Made by a program: the position numbers and the translations under genes. From assembly GCA_964458495.1 (NCBI GenBank), contig CAYWJB010000001.1, forward strand, positions 186,001 through 250,000: a stretch of 64,000 nt of DNA, in the 5' to 3' direction. The notes below the pieces were generated by a model, which was given only the letters and a program-made list of their open reading frames with translations, searched no databases and had not been told where the DNA came from. This document shows positions 8,806-18,900 of the stretch, piece after piece (within the stretch, counting starts at the first letter, position 1; every line of letters begins with the position of its first letter). The DNA comes from JANWVO01 sp964458495. Its GTDB lineage: Bacteria > Acidobacteriota > Terriglobia > Bryobacterales > Bryobacteraceae.

Positions 8806-10221
8806 ATGAAGCTCGATAAACGCATTTATCTGGCCGTTGCAGTGACCGCCATTCTCACCATCGCCCTCACAGGCCTGCTCATCAGCATCTTCGAGCACAA
8901 ACAGGAGTCCCGCCAGACGTGGTTCCGCGTGGTGGAGGTCACCGACGACACCGATGATCCGGCCGTGTGGGGCAAGAACTTCCCGCTTCACTATGACGCC
9001 TACTCGCGCACGGTCGACATGACGCGGACGCGCTATGGCGGCTCGGAAGCGCTTCCGAAAAACCCGACGCAGGCAGATCCGCGGGAGAGGGTCTCGCGGG
9101 AGAAGATCGAGGAAGATCCGCGCCTGAAGAAAATGTGGGCGGGCTATGCATTCGCCGCAGACTTCCGCGAGGAACGCGGACACGCCTACATGCTCGTCGA
9201 CCAGCGTTACACGAAGCGCGTGCTCGACTTCAAGCAGCCCGGCACCTGCCTCAACTGCCATGCCTCCACATACGTCTTCATGAAGAAGCTCGGCAATGGC
9301 GACATTTTCGCCGGGTTTGAAAAGATGAACGCCATGCCTTACGCGGAGGCGACGAAAAACGTGAAGCACCCGGTCTCCTGCATCGATTGCCACGATCCGA
9401 AGACCATGACCCTGCGCGTCACCCGCCCGGCATTCATCGAGGGCATTCGCGCCTACAAGGCTTCGCAGGGCATCCAGAATTACGACCCGAACACAATGGC
9501 CACGGCGCAGGAGATGCGCTCGTTCGTCTGCGGCCAGTGTCACGTCGAGTATTACTTCCAGGGCGACAAGAAGCGGCTCGTCTTCCCCTGGCACAAGGGC
9601 CTGAAGGTGGACGACGCGTATGCCTGCTATCAGGAGACCGGGCACAAAGACTGGACGCACGCCCTGACCGGCGCTCCCGCTTTGAAGGCGCAGCATCCGG
9701 AGTTCGAGATGTGGAACCAGGGCATCCATGCCCGCTCCGGCGTCGCCTGCGCCGACTGCCACATGCCTTACAAGCGCGAGGGCGGCATGAAGATCAGCGA
9801 TCACCACATCCGCAGCCCGCTTCTGAACATCAACCGCGCTTGCCACGGTTGCCACCGCTTCTCCGAGAACGAGATCAAGGCGCGCGCCGAGCAGATCCAG
9901 GAACGCTTCATCGGCGCGCGGAACATCGCCATGGACGCGCTGATGGACCTGATCGACGAAAGCGAGCGGGCGCGCAAGGCGGGGGTCTCGGAAGCGCAGC
10001 TCAAGCCTGCATGGGAAGCCCAGCGCAAGGCGCAGTTCTTCATCGACTACGTCGAGGCGGAAAACTCGGTCGGCTTCCACGCCCCCGGCGAGGCGCTGCG
10101 CGTGCTGACCGTAGCTCTCGACGAGATCCGCAAGGGACAGATCGCCCTGCGCGAAATCGAGCGGGGCGCGCCGAGGCGCGCTTCCGCCCCCGCGCGTGGG
10201 GCGTCCCCGCAGGCGGACTGA
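8806..10221 (+). CDS. nrfA: Pentaheme cytochrome c nitrite reductase NrfA, CxxCH-type active-site heme
   Basis: This is the periplasmic enzyme that reduces nitrite to ammonium with six electrons. The 471-residue protein has an N-terminal hydrophobic signal or anchor (about residues 7-29) and five heme motifs at Cys148, 192, 242, 315 and 346. The usual catalytic Tyr lies just after CGQCH (249/250) and a conserved His at about 297. All five motifs are CxxCH; the first, active-site motif is not the CxxCK of E. coli NrfA. CxxCH-type NrfA proteins are known from other lineages. An AGGAGA lies 12 nt before the ATG. It forms one unit with nrfH. Confidence 0.93.
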   Translation: MKLDKRIYLAVAVTAILTIALTGLLISIFEHKQESRQTWFRVVEVTDDTDDPAVWGKNFPLHYDAYSRTVDMTRTRYGGSEALPKNPTQADPRERVSREKIEEDPRLKKMWAGYAFAADFREERGHAYMLVDQRYTKRVLDFKQPGTCLNCHASTYVFMKKLGNGDIFAGFEKMNAMPYAEATKNVKHPVSCIDCHDPKTMTLRVTRPAFIEGIRAYKASQGIQNYDPNTMATAQEMRSFVCGQCHVEYYFQGDKKRLVFPWHKGLKVDDAYACYQETGHKDWTHALTGAPALKAQHPEFEMWNQGIHARSGVACADCHMPYKREGGMKISDHHIRSPLLNINRACHGCHRFSENEIKARAEQIQERFIGARNIAMDALMDLIDESERARKAGVSEAQLKPAWEAQRKAQFFIDYVEAENSVGFHAPGEALRVLTVALDEIRKGQIALREIERGAPRRASAPARGASPQAD

Positions 10222-10252
10222 CCGGCCGCCGCTCGACGGCTATTCTGGAAAG

Positions 10253-11188
10253 GTGAAGCTCGTCTTTCTGGGCACTCCGCAATTTGCCGTGTCCTCCCTG
10301 GAGGCCCTCGCCGCGGCGGGCCACGAGCTGCTCGCCGTCTACACGCAGCCCGACCGCCCTGCGGGACGGAAGCAGGAGCTCAAGCCGCCGCCGGTGAAGG
10401 AAGCCGCGCTGCAGCTCGGCTTCGAAGTCCGCCAGCCGGAGCGCATTCGCCATTGCGTGGACGAACTGGCGGCGCTGCGCCCGGACGCCATGGTTGTGGT
10501 CGGTTACGGCCAGATCATTCCGCAATCGATCCTCGACATCCCGCCGCTTGGCATCCTCAACGTCCACGCTTCCTTGCTGCCGAAATACCGGGGCGCAGCG
10601 CCCATCCAGTGGGCCATTGCAAACGGCGAGACCGTTACCGGCGTGACGATCATGCGCATCGACGCCGGGCTCGACACGGGCGATATCCTGCTGCAGGAAT
10701 CCACGCCAATCGGCCCGGAGGAGACCTCGCCCGAACTCGCCGAACGGCTCGCGCCGATGGGTGCGCGGCTGCTTGTGCAGGCTCTGGAAGGCCTGGCGGC
10801 GGGCACGATCACGCCCGTGCCGCAGGACCATTCGCAAGCGACTCTGGCGCCAATTCTCAAGCGGGAGGACGGGCTCGTCGATTTTCGCTGGCCGGCGGTG
10901 AAAATCGCCTGCCGCGCGCGCGGGTTTCAGCCGTGGCCGGGCGCGTGGACGTGGTGGCGGGGACAGAGGTTCTTCCTCTGGAAATGCCGCACCGCCGCTG
11001 TGGAGACGCCCGCGGCGCCGGGCCTGATGTTTTCGCACGCAAGACGGCTCTTCGTGGCGTGCGGCGAGAGCGAGGCGCTGGAAATGCTCGAGGTCCAGAT
11101 CGAGGGGCGCAAGCGCATGGACGCAGCCGCCTTCCTGAACGGATACCGTCTCGCGGATGGTGAAATTCTGGGAGAGATCAAACAGTGA
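10253..11188 (+). CDS. fmt: Methionyl-tRNA formyltransferase
   Basis: The enzyme formylates initiator Met-tRNA using 10-formyl-tetrahydrofolate. The 311-residue protein has the N-terminal formyltransferase fold with NVHASLLP and KYRGAAP (the SLLPxxRG signature) and a C-terminal tRNA-binding domain. Family length is about 310. A GTG start at 10253 is preceded by GGAAAG and matches the usual VKLVFLGTPQFA beginning. It follows nrfA by 31 bp and overlaps argJ by 4 bp (GTGA). A def gene, often next to fmt, is absent here. Confidence 0.95.
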   Translation: MKLVFLGTPQFAVSSLEALAAAGHELLAVYTQPDRPAGRKQELKPPPVKEAALQLGFEVRQPERIRHCVDELAALRPDAMVVVGYGQIIPQSILDIPPLGILNVHASLLPKYRGAAPIQWAIANGETVTGVTIMRIDAGLDTGDILLQESTPIGPEETSPELAERLAPMGARLLVQALEGLAAGTITPVPQDHSQATLAPILKREDGLVDFRWPAVKIACRARGFQPWPGAWTWWRGQRFFLWKCRTAAVETPAAPGLMFSHARRLFVACGESEALEMLEVQIEGRKRMDAAAFLNGYRLADGEILGEIKQ

Positions 11189-12339
11189 AATTGCCTTTGG
11201 GTTTCCGGTATTCAGCCGTCTATGCAGGAATTCGAAAGGTCCAAAAGCCGGACCTGGCGCTGATCACCTCCGACGTTCCGGCGCAGGCGGCGGCGGTGTT
11301 TACCACCAATCGCGTGCAGGCAGCCCCGGTGGTGGTGGCGCGGCGGCATCTGGAAGCCTCGGGCGGCGCGGCGCGCGCCGTGCTCGTCAACGCCGGCAAC
11401 GCCAACTGCGCCACGCGCACGGGAGAGCGTGTGGCCCTTCGAACCGCGAAAGCGGCTGCGGCCCGCCTCGGTTGCCAGCCCGAGCAGGTTCTGCCCGCCT
11501 CCACCGGCGTCATCGGCGTCGAACTCGACCCGCGGCTGATCGTGGACAATCTCGGTTCCCTTGTGGCCGGGCTCAGCCCGGAGTGTTTCCTCGATGCCGC
11601 CGACGCGATCCTCACCACGGACCTGGTGCGCAAGGTGGCCTTCACCGAGGTGCGCGGCGCACGTCTCGCCGGCATGACCAAGGGCTCCGGCATGATCCAC
11701 CCCAACATGGCCACGACCCTCGGTTTCGTGGTCACCGACGCCGCCGTGCCGGCCCCCCGGCTCCGGGCGCACCTGAAAGCCGCCGTGGAGCGCAGCTACA
11801 ACCGGTTGAGCGTCGACGGCGACATGTCCACCAACGACATGCTGCTCGTGATGGCCAACGGCGCCAGCGGCAAGCGCGTGCCGCGCGAGGCGTTCCAGCA
11901 GGCGCTGGACGAGGTCTGCCAGTCACTGGCAAGGCAAATTGCCCGCGACGGCGAGGGGGCGAAGAAGTTCGTCGAGATCCGCGTCGAGGGCGCAGCGAGC
12001 GAGCGCGCCGCCGCGCAGATCGCCCGCTCGATCGCCAACTCGCCGCTGGTGAAGACCGCCATCGCCGGCAGCGACCCCAATTGGGGGCGCATTCTCGCCG
12101 CCGCGGGCTACTCGGGCGCTGCGTTCGATCCTTCCCGCGTCGACATCTTCCTCCAGCGTGTCCGCGTGTGCCGCAGCGGGCTTGCCGCGCCGTTTGATGA
12201 AGCTGCGCTCAAGCAGGCGCTTGACAGCGCGGATGTCGAAATCCGTTTCGTCATCCGCGGCGGCACAGGCAAGGCCGTGTTCTGGACCTGCGACCTGACG
12301 CACGGCTACATCGACATCAACGCCAGCTACCGGACTTGA
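11185..12339 (+). CDS. argJ: Bifunctional ornithine acetyltransferase / N-acetylglutamate synthase
   Basis: The enzyme recycles the acetyl group between N-acetylornithine and glutamate in arginine synthesis. The 384-residue protein carries the self-cleavage motif HPNMATTL, so the chain should split between Ala176 and Thr177, and Thr177 is the nucleophile. The TKGSGMIHP and DPNWGRI blocks are also typical. The start is a GTG overlapping the fmt stop by 4 bp. Whether it is bifunctional or only a transferase cannot be decided from sequence. Confidence 0.95.
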   Translation: MKLPLGFRYSAVYAGIRKVQKPDLALITSDVPAQAAAVFTTNRVQAAPVVVARRHLEASGGAARAVLVNAGNANCATRTGERVALRTAKAAAARLGCQPEQVLPASTGVIGVELDPRLIVDNLGSLVAGLSPECFLDAADAILTTDLVRKVAFTEVRGARLAGMTKGSGMIHPNMATTLGFVVTDAAVPAPRLRAHLKAAVERSYNRLSVDGDMSTNDMLLVMANGASGKRVPREAFQQALDEVCQSLARQIARDGEGAKKFVEIRVEGAASERAAAQIARSIANSPLVKTAIAGSDPNWGRILAAAGYSGAAFDPSRVDIFLQRVRVCRSGLAAPFDEAALKQALDSADVEIRFVIRGGTGKAVFWTCDLTHGYIDINASYRT

Positions 12340-12454
12340 GGCGGCTGCGCCGGTCCTGGAACTCCCGGTACCGCTCGGCCTTCCCTTGTACATCGCTTCG
12401 CACTAGACTTACACGGGCAGGCGTGGATCCCTTGTGCCTGCGGAAGGAGGAGTG

Positions 12455-13588
12455 ATGGCTTCTCACTGGAAATCCGCTTTCTTCGCTGGCGTCGTAGTGC
12501 TTTCCTTGCCGGGCGTCGTGCGCGGAGGCTGCGAGTATGGTACACAGACGAGCGGCGCGCGCTACATTCTTTGCACACCGTCCACTATCTGGAACGGTGG
12601 ACTTGTCCTCTATGCCCACGGGTATGTGCCCGATGGCGCGGGTGAGGACGCATGGAAGGCGCAGCTCGCACTCCCCGGGGGGCCGTCGCTGCCCGACTTG
12701 GTGACCTCATACGGCTTCGCATTCGCCGCCTCCAGCTTTTCCAAGGACGGCTTGGCTGTCCTTCAGGGCGTCGATGACACGATGGATCTGATAGACGTCT
12801 TCAAGGCGAAGACCGACTTAGAGCCGCAGCGTGTCTTTGTCACCGGCGTCTCCGAGGGCGGTCTGATCGCCGCCAAGGCGCTCGAGCAATACCCGTCGAA
12901 GCTCAACGGCGGGCTCGCCGCGTGCGGGCCAATCGGTGACTTCCCAAAACAGATCAACTACTTCGGCGACGTCCGCGTGCTGTTCGACTACTTCTTTCCC
13001 AAAGTGCTGGGCGACGCGTGGACGCAAAGTAACATCACCATCCCGCCCTCCCTTATGGGGGATTGGGACACTTATGCCTCCAAGGTGGCAATTGCCCTGG
13101 CGGCCAACCCCCTGAAGACGGCGCAGTTGATCTCCACGGGCAATATCCCCATCGGACTGAATCCCGCCAACGCAGGAGAGGCGATCCTGTCGGCGCTCTG
13201 GTACAACGTGTTCGCCACCAATGATGCTATGGACACGCTGGGCGGCAATCCGTTTGACAACCGGTCCCGCTGGTACTCCGGTTCGCTCCTCGACTTTTGG
13301 CTGAACCTGCGCGTGGCGCGTTTCACGGCCGATCCAGCGGCGCTGTCTGCCATGTCCGCTTATCAGACCACCGGCAACCTGCTCCGCCCGCTGATCACGC
13401 TCCACACCACCTGGGACCCCGTGGTGCCTGCCTGGCAGGAGTCGACGTACGCGAAGAAGGTCGCGGCGGCGGGCAAGTCCCATCTGCTGGTACGCTACCC
13501 GGTGCCGCGGTTCGGCCATTGCGCCTTCAACGAAGGCGAGGTGCTCATCGCCTTCCTGACGATGGTGCTCCACCCGTATTCGTTCTGA
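12455..13588 (+). CDS. Secreted alpha/beta-hydrolase of unknown substrate
   Basis: The 377-residue protein has a signal peptide and an alpha/beta-hydrolase fold. Ser133 in GVSEGG is the likely nucleophile, YAHGY around residue 55 fits the oxyanion strand, and a late RFGHC supplies a likely catalytic His. The ATG at 12455 is preceded 4 nt away by a strong GGAAGGAGG. Several Cys (26, 40, the C-terminal GHC) could form disulfides. It is monocistronic. Esterase or peptidase activity is possible; the substrate is unknown. Confidence 0.75.
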   Translation: MASHWKSAFFAGVVVLSLPGVVRGGCEYGTQTSGARYILCTPSTIWNGGLVLYAHGYVPDGAGEDAWKAQLALPGGPSLPDLVTSYGFAFAASSFSKDGLAVLQGVDDTMDLIDVFKAKTDLEPQRVFVTGVSEGGLIAAKALEQYPSKLNGGLAACGPIGDFPKQINYFGDVRVLFDYFFPKVLGDAWTQSNITIPPSLMGDWDTYASKVAIALAANPLKTAQLISTGNIPIGLNPANAGEAILSALWYNVFATNDAMDTLGGNPFDNRSRWYSGSLLDFWLNLRVARFTADPAALSAMSAYQTTGNLLRPLITLHTTWDPVVPAWQESTYAKKVAAAGKSHLLVRYPVPRFGHCAFNEGEVLIAFLTMVLHPYSF

Positions 13589-13608
13589 GGCGCGCGGGCC
13601 CCGGGCGC

Positions 13609-14136
13609 TCATTTCTTCGGCGGATCCGAGTGCAGGAACTCAATGGTCACGCCGAGCGCCTTCTCGCTGTCGACATAGACGTAATCGCCGTTGTCGCGGT
13701 CATACCGGCCGCGGTGGAGCACCGGCATGCCTGCGCGTCCGGCGCGCGCGATGGCCTCGTCGAGGTTCTGGACCTGGAACCCGAGGTGTTGGACTCCCTC
13801 GCCGTGCTCGTCGAGGAACTGCCTCCAGGATGTATCGCCGCCCACGGGTTCGATGAGTTCCAGTACGACCTGCCCGAGGCGGAAGAAAGCCAGTTTGGCC
13901 CGCCCCGATGAGGGCTTGCCCCGGTAGAGAACCTTCACCTCCTCGCCGGGGCGGGTGGTGGTGATGGACGGCGCCGGCATGCCGAGCACGGCCGCCCAGC
14001 GCCTGGCCGACGCCTCGATATCGCGCGTGACGATGGCCACCTGCACAATCGTCTTCATGCCCGGGTCCAGGCCGGAAGGCTCCTGTGCAGGCAGCAGGAA
14101 GGGGAGGAGAGACAAAACAGCGGCGGTTCGCAGCAT
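13609..14136 (-). CDS. Secreted VOC/glyoxalase-fold protein
   Basis: This is a 175-residue exported protein with a signal peptide ending near LLPAQ followed by one vicinal-oxygen-chelate module of the methylmalonyl-CoA epimerase/glyoxalase type. VQVAIVTRDI, LELIEP, GVQHLGFQV and YVYVDSE form the paired beta-alpha-beta-beta-beta units, with possible metal ligands at the His and Glu in these strands. Export is unusual for an epimerase, so the activity is not assigned. It converges with the upstream hydrolase across 20 bp of GC-rich sequence. Confidence 0.75.
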   Translation of the reverse strand: MLRTAAVLSLLPFLLPAQEPSGLDPGMKTIVQVAIVTRDIEASARRWAAVLGMPAPSITTTRPGEEVKVLYRGKPSSGRAKLAFFRLGQVVLELIEPVGGDTSWRQFLDEHGEGVQHLGFQVQNLDEAIARAGRAGMPVLHRGRYDRDNGDYVYVDSEKALGVTIEFLHSDPPKK

Positions 14137-14175
14137 GTATTCTGTCTACCACCGCCCCGGGGCGCACCGCCAAGG

Positions 14176-14580
14176 TCACACCTTCACGCTCTTCACAGCC
14201 GGCGCATACTTCTGGTCCGTGCCGAGGATGTGATCGGTCAGCCAGGTCTTCAGGAAGCCCATCAGTTTGATCGAAAATCCGGTGCGGCTCGACTCGACCT
14301 CCCTGCGCAGCCTCTCCACCTGCTCCACCATGGCCCGGTGCACGCGCTTGTGGTCGGCCAGATCGGCGTAACCCGCCCGCTCCATCAGCTTTTCCTCGTG
14401 GCTGAAGTGATACCGCGTGTAGTGGACCAGATCACCCAAAATGCGCTTCAGATCCTCGGGCTTGCCGCCCAGCTTCATCGAGTCGTGCAGGTCGTTGATC
14501 ATGTCCACCAGCTTCCTGTGCTGCTGGTCGATCTCTGCATGTCCTACGCTGTATTGCGGCTTCCAGTCGACAAATGCCAT
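14176..14580 (-). CDS. Bacteriohemerythrin
   Basis: This single-domain O2- (or NO-) binding protein has a di-iron centre. The 134-residue sequence holds all seven expected ligands: His21, His58, Glu62, His77, His81, His117 and Asp122, with the spacing of known bacteriohemerythrins. The start at 14580 gives the canonical MAFVDWKPQYSVG beginning and is preceded by CGGAGG about 10 nt upstream. A longer reading to 14928 is rejected. It has no signal peptide and is probably cytoplasmic, serving in O2 storage or sensing. Confidence 0.92.
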   Translation of the reverse strand: MAFVDWKPQYSVGHAEIDQQHRKLVDMINDLHDSMKLGGKPEDLKRILGDLVHYTRYHFSHEEKLMERAGYADLADHKRVHRAMVEQVERLRREVESSRTGFSIKLMGFLKTWLTDHILGTDQKYAPAVKSVKV

Positions 14581-14639
14581 GTGCGTGTGGCCTCCGCGGC
14601 ACTTATCGGACTGGCGGCGCGGGATTTGAGCGAAAGCGC

Positions 14640-15911
14640 TCAGCCCAGCTTCCAGGGCTTGCGGTAGCGGCGCGTGAGATACCGGTTGGCTTCTTTGTGA
14701 TTCGTGATCCGTTCGCGGGTGTCGTCCCACTCGAGCCTCGCGCCCGTGCGGAAGGCGATGTTGGCGAGCATGGCGCCCTTGTTGAGCCGGTGCGAATACT
14801 CGAAATTGCAGGTCGTCTGCGTGTTGCGGGACTTGATGGCGTCGAGGAACTCGCGGATGTGGCCGGGAGAATCGGGGATGGAGGGCTCCGGGCGGGGAAA
14901 GTCCGGGGCCGGTTTGCCCTTCACCCACACTTCGTGTTTCGAGTAGTTGGTGACGAGCGTGGCCTCGGCGCCCTCGAAGATCACGCAGCTGCCCATGTGT
15001 TCGAAGCCGGGCCGGCCTTGCGGGTGCTGCGTCCAGGTGAGCAGAACCGGCCCGGGGAACTCGAACACCGCTTCAAACACGTCGGGCGTCTCCGCGTTGT
15101 CCCCCGCCAGCCACCGGCCGCCCGCCGCGCTCACGGCAAGGGGCGCATGCAGGTCCAGGGCCCAGTAGGCCACGTCGGCGTAATGGCACCAGAAATCGGC
15201 AAAATAGCCGCCGGAATAATCCCAGAAATATCGGAATTTCCCGTGGGACCGGTTCGGATTGTACGGCCGCTTTGGCGCCGGCCCCAGCCAGAATTCGTAA
15301 TCGAGCTCCGGCGGCGGGGCCCCGTCCGGCGGCGACCCGATGGACTTCTCGTTCGACCGCAGCCCGCAGTGCACGCGCACGATCCTGCCCAGGCGGCCGG
15401 AGCGCACCATCTCCACGACGCGCCGGTAATTCGGCAGGTCGTTGTGGATGTGGTTGCCCATCTGCGTGACGCGCCGGCGGCGCCGCGCGGCTTCCACCAT
15501 GCGGCGCCCCTCGCCGATGGACCACGAGAACGGCTTTTCCACGAATACGTCCTTGCCCGCTTCGCAAGCGAGAATCGCCGGCAGGGCGTGCCAGTGGTCG
15601 GGCGTGGCGATGACCACGGCGTCGATGTCCTTCCGGTCCAGGACGCGGCGGAAGTCGGCATAGACGTCGGGCTTGGGGCGGCCGAGCTTCTCGACAAGCG
15701 CAGCGGCGCGGTCCAGGTGCGTGCGGTCCACGTCGCACACGGCTGCGGCCTCGACGTCGGAGTGTTCGAGAAAGTGGCGGATGCGGCCCGACCCCATCCC
15801 GCCGCAGCCGATGAAGCCGGCGCGGATGCGGTCACTGGGGGCGGCCTGGGCGCGCGCCGCGGCCAGCCCGGCCGCGGCCGCGCCGAGGAAGAATCTGCGG
15901 GTGGCGCGCAT
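14640..15911 (-). CDS. Tat-exported Gfo/Idh/MocA-family oxidoreductase
   Basis: This is a 423-residue NAD(P)-dependent sugar-dehydrogenase-like protein. It starts with a twin-arginine signal (TRRFFLG...ARAQA), followed by a Rossmann GCGGMGSG motif and the family EKP signature (VFVEKPF) near residue 125. The C-terminal half is the alpha/beta dimerisation domain. Exported members with bound cofactor are common in Acidobacteria and Planctomycetes that degrade polysaccharides. It lies 8 bp after pyc on the same strand, so it is probably cotranscribed, although no functional link is evident. Confidence 0.88.
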   Translation of the reverse strand: MRATRRFFLGAAAAGLAAARAQAAPSDRIRAGFIGCGGMGSGRIRHFLEHSDVEAAAVCDVDRTHLDRAAALVEKLGRPKPDVYADFRRVLDRKDIDAVVIATPDHWHALPAILACEAGKDVFVEKPFSWSIGEGRRMVEAARRRRRVTQMGNHIHNDLPNYRRVVEMVRSGRLGRIVRVHCGLRSNEKSIGSPPDGAPPPELDYEFWLGPAPKRPYNPNRSHGKFRYFWDYSGGYFADFWCHYADVAYWALDLHAPLAVSAAGGRWLAGDNAETPDVFEAVFEFPGPVLLTWTQHPQGRPGFEHMGSCVIFEGAEATLVTNYSKHEVWVKGKPAPDFPRPEPSIPDSPGHIREFLDAIKSRNTQTTCNFEYSHRLNKGAMLANIAFRTGARLEWDDTRERITNHKEANRYLTRRYRKPWKLG

Positions 15912-15919
15912 GGCGCCTA

Positions 15920-18900
15920 TCAGGATACAGGAGTGATGACGAGCAGCAGGTCCTTGGGTTCGACGGTCTGTCCCACGCTGACGTGCCTTTCGGTGACCTT
16001 CCCGCCGGTGGGCGCGTACACGGTGGTCTGCATCTTCATCGCCTCGAGCACCAGGAGCTTGTCGCCCTTCTTCACCGTCTGGTTCAGCTCGACGGCGATC
16101 GAGGTGACCGCGCCGGGGATGGGCGCGCCCACGTGGCCTTCCTTTGCCGGGTCGGCCTTCGGCTGCGCCTTGGTCTCTGCCTTGATGTGGCGGTCGCGGA
16201 CAGTGATCTCGCGCGGCTGCCCGTTCAGCTCGAAAAACACGGTGCGCGTGCCGTCCGGGTGGGCGTCGCCCGTGGCCGTGTACTTGATGATGAGCGTCTT
16301 GCCGGGGTCGATGTCGACGGCGATCTCCTCGCCCGGCTTGAGGCCGTAAAAGAACGCCGGCGAGGGCAGCACGGTGAGGTCGCCATACGCCGCCCGCGCG
16401 CGCTCGAATTTCAGGTACACGTCCGGGTACATGACGTAGCTCATCAGGTCCGTCTCGGACGGCCTGTGGCCGGTTTTCTTCTCGATCAGCGCGCGCGTCT
16501 GCTCCCAGTCCACCGGCTCCAGCCGCGCCCCCGGGCGCCCGCGCTTCGGCTTCCCGCCCTTCAGAATCACGGACGCGATTTTCGGCGGCCAGCCCCCCTC
16601 GGGCTCGCCCAGCGCGCCCTCGAACATCTCCACCACCGAATTCGGGATGTTCAGCGAGTGGTTCGGGCCCAGATTCTCGAACTCGTGCACAGTCATCCCG
16701 TGCTGGATAAGGAACAGCGCCATGTCCCCCACGACTTTCGATGACGGCGTCACCTTCACGATGTCGCCGAAAGCGTGGTTCACGTCGGCGTAGATGCGCG
16801 CGATCTCCGGCCAGCGGTGGCCCTGGCCCAGGCTTTCAGCCTGCTCGCGGAGATTGGTGTACTGCCCGCCGGGCATCTCGTGGACGTAGACGTCGGCCGT
16901 CCCCGAGCGCGGGGCCGTGTCGAAGGGCGCGTAGTTCAGCCGCACCTGCTCCCAGTAGTCCGAGCAGCGGTTCAGGGCGTCGAAGTCCAGCCCTGTGGCG
17001 CGCTTCGGGTCATGCTGCAGGGTCGCTACCAGCGAATTCAGGTTCGGTTGCGACGTGGAGCCGCTCATCGAGGAGACCGCCGCGTCGGCGATGTCCACAC
17101 CGGCCTCGGCCGCCTTCAGGATCGAGGCCGCGTTCAGGCCCGACGTGTCATGCGTGTGGAAATGAACGGGAATCCCGATCTCCTCCTTCAGCGCCTTGAC
17201 CAGCTTCCAGGCGGCATAGGGCTTCACCAAACCGGCCATGTCCTTGATGGCCAGCATGTGGGCGCCCATTTTCTCCAGCTCTTTCGCCAGACGGACGTAA
17301 TATTGCAGCGGATACTTGTCGCGCTTCGGGTCCAGAATGTCGCCCGTGTAGCAGATGGCGGCCTCGCAGACGGCGTTCGTGCGCCGCACCGCCTCCATGG
17401 CCACCTTCATGTTGGGCAGCCAGTTCAGGCTGTCGAAGATGCGAAAAATGTCGATGCCTTCCTGCGCGGCCACCTCCACGAAGCGCCGCACGGCGTTGTC
17501 CGGGTAGGCCGTGTAACCCACGGCGTTGGAGGCGCGGAGCAACATCTGGAAGCAGATGTTCGGGATCTCCCGGCGGAGTTTCTGCAACCGCACCCACGGG
17601 TCTTCCAGGAGAAACCGCATGGCGACGTCGAACGTCGCGCCGCCCCACATCTCGAGCGAGAACAGCCCGGAGAGTGAGTGAGCGTAATAATTCGCGATCG
17701 CCAGCATGTCGTAAGTTCGCATGCGGGTGGCCATCAGCGACTGGTGCGCATCGCGCATGGTGGTATCGGTCAACAGGAGCCGCTTCTGCTTCAGAACCCA
17801 CTGTGCGAAGCCCCCCGGCCCCAGTTCCAGCAGCTTCTGGCGCGTGCCGGGCGGCGGAGGGGCAGGGTTGTGCAGGGGCACGGGAGGCTGGCGAAGCACC
17901 TCCGGCGGGCGTCGGCGGGCCATCTCCGGGTTCCCGTTCACCGCAATCTCCGCGAGGTAGCTGAGCAGGCGCGTGGCCCGGTCCTGCCGCGGGCGGAAAC
18001 GGAAGAGTTCCGGCGTGTTTTCCAGAAATGTGGTGGTCGCTTTTCCGGCCTGAAAATCCGGATGATTGACCACATTTTCCAGAAACGGGATGTTGGTTTT
18101 CACGCCGCGGATGCGGAATTCCCTGAGGGCCCGGTCCATCCGCTGGCAGGCCGTTCGGAAATCGTTGCCCCACGCCGTGATCTTGACCAGGAGCGAATCA
18201 TAGTAGGGCGTGATCACCGCCCCGCCGTAGGCAGATGCCCCGTCCAGCCGGATGCCGAACCCTGCGGGCGAGCGGTAAGTCGTGATGCGCCCGTAGTCGG
18301 GCAGGAAGTTCCTGGCCGGATCCTCGGTGGTGATGCGGCATTGGAGGGCGGCCCCGTGAACGAGGATCACTTCCTGGCGCGGGATGGCCATTTCCCGGCC
18401 GTGGAGGGAATGCCCCTGCGCCACCTGGATCTGCGCGCGTACAATGTCGATGCCGGTGACCACTTCGGTCACCGTGTGCTCGACCTGAATGCGCGGGTTC
18501 ACCTCTATGAAGAACCATTCGCCCGAATCGGCGTCCACCAGGAACTCCACTGTGCCTGCCGAGTAGTAGCCGGCATGGCGGCACAGCCTCACCGCAGCCT
18601 CGCACAGCTCCCGGCGGATGGAGGGGTCGAGGCTGAAGGCAGGCGCCACTTCGACGATCTTCTGGTGGCGTCGCTGCACGGAGCAGTCCCGCTCCCAAAG
18701 GTGAACCAGGTTGCCGTGGGTGTCGCCGAGGATCTGCACCTCGACGTGCTTCGCGCGCCGGATGTAGCGCTCGGCAAACAGCGCGCCGTTGCCGAAGGCG
18801 GCCTGCGCCTCGTGACTGGCCTCCTGAAAGCGCGGCTCCAGATCCTCGCCGCGGTGCACGATTCGCATGCCGCGTCCGCCGCCGCCGAAGGCAGCCTTCA

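Noticed and set aside
14574..16349. 591-codon plus-strand frame
   Set aside because: It lies antisense to the Gfo/Idh gene and the end of pyc and shows shadow-like composition only.
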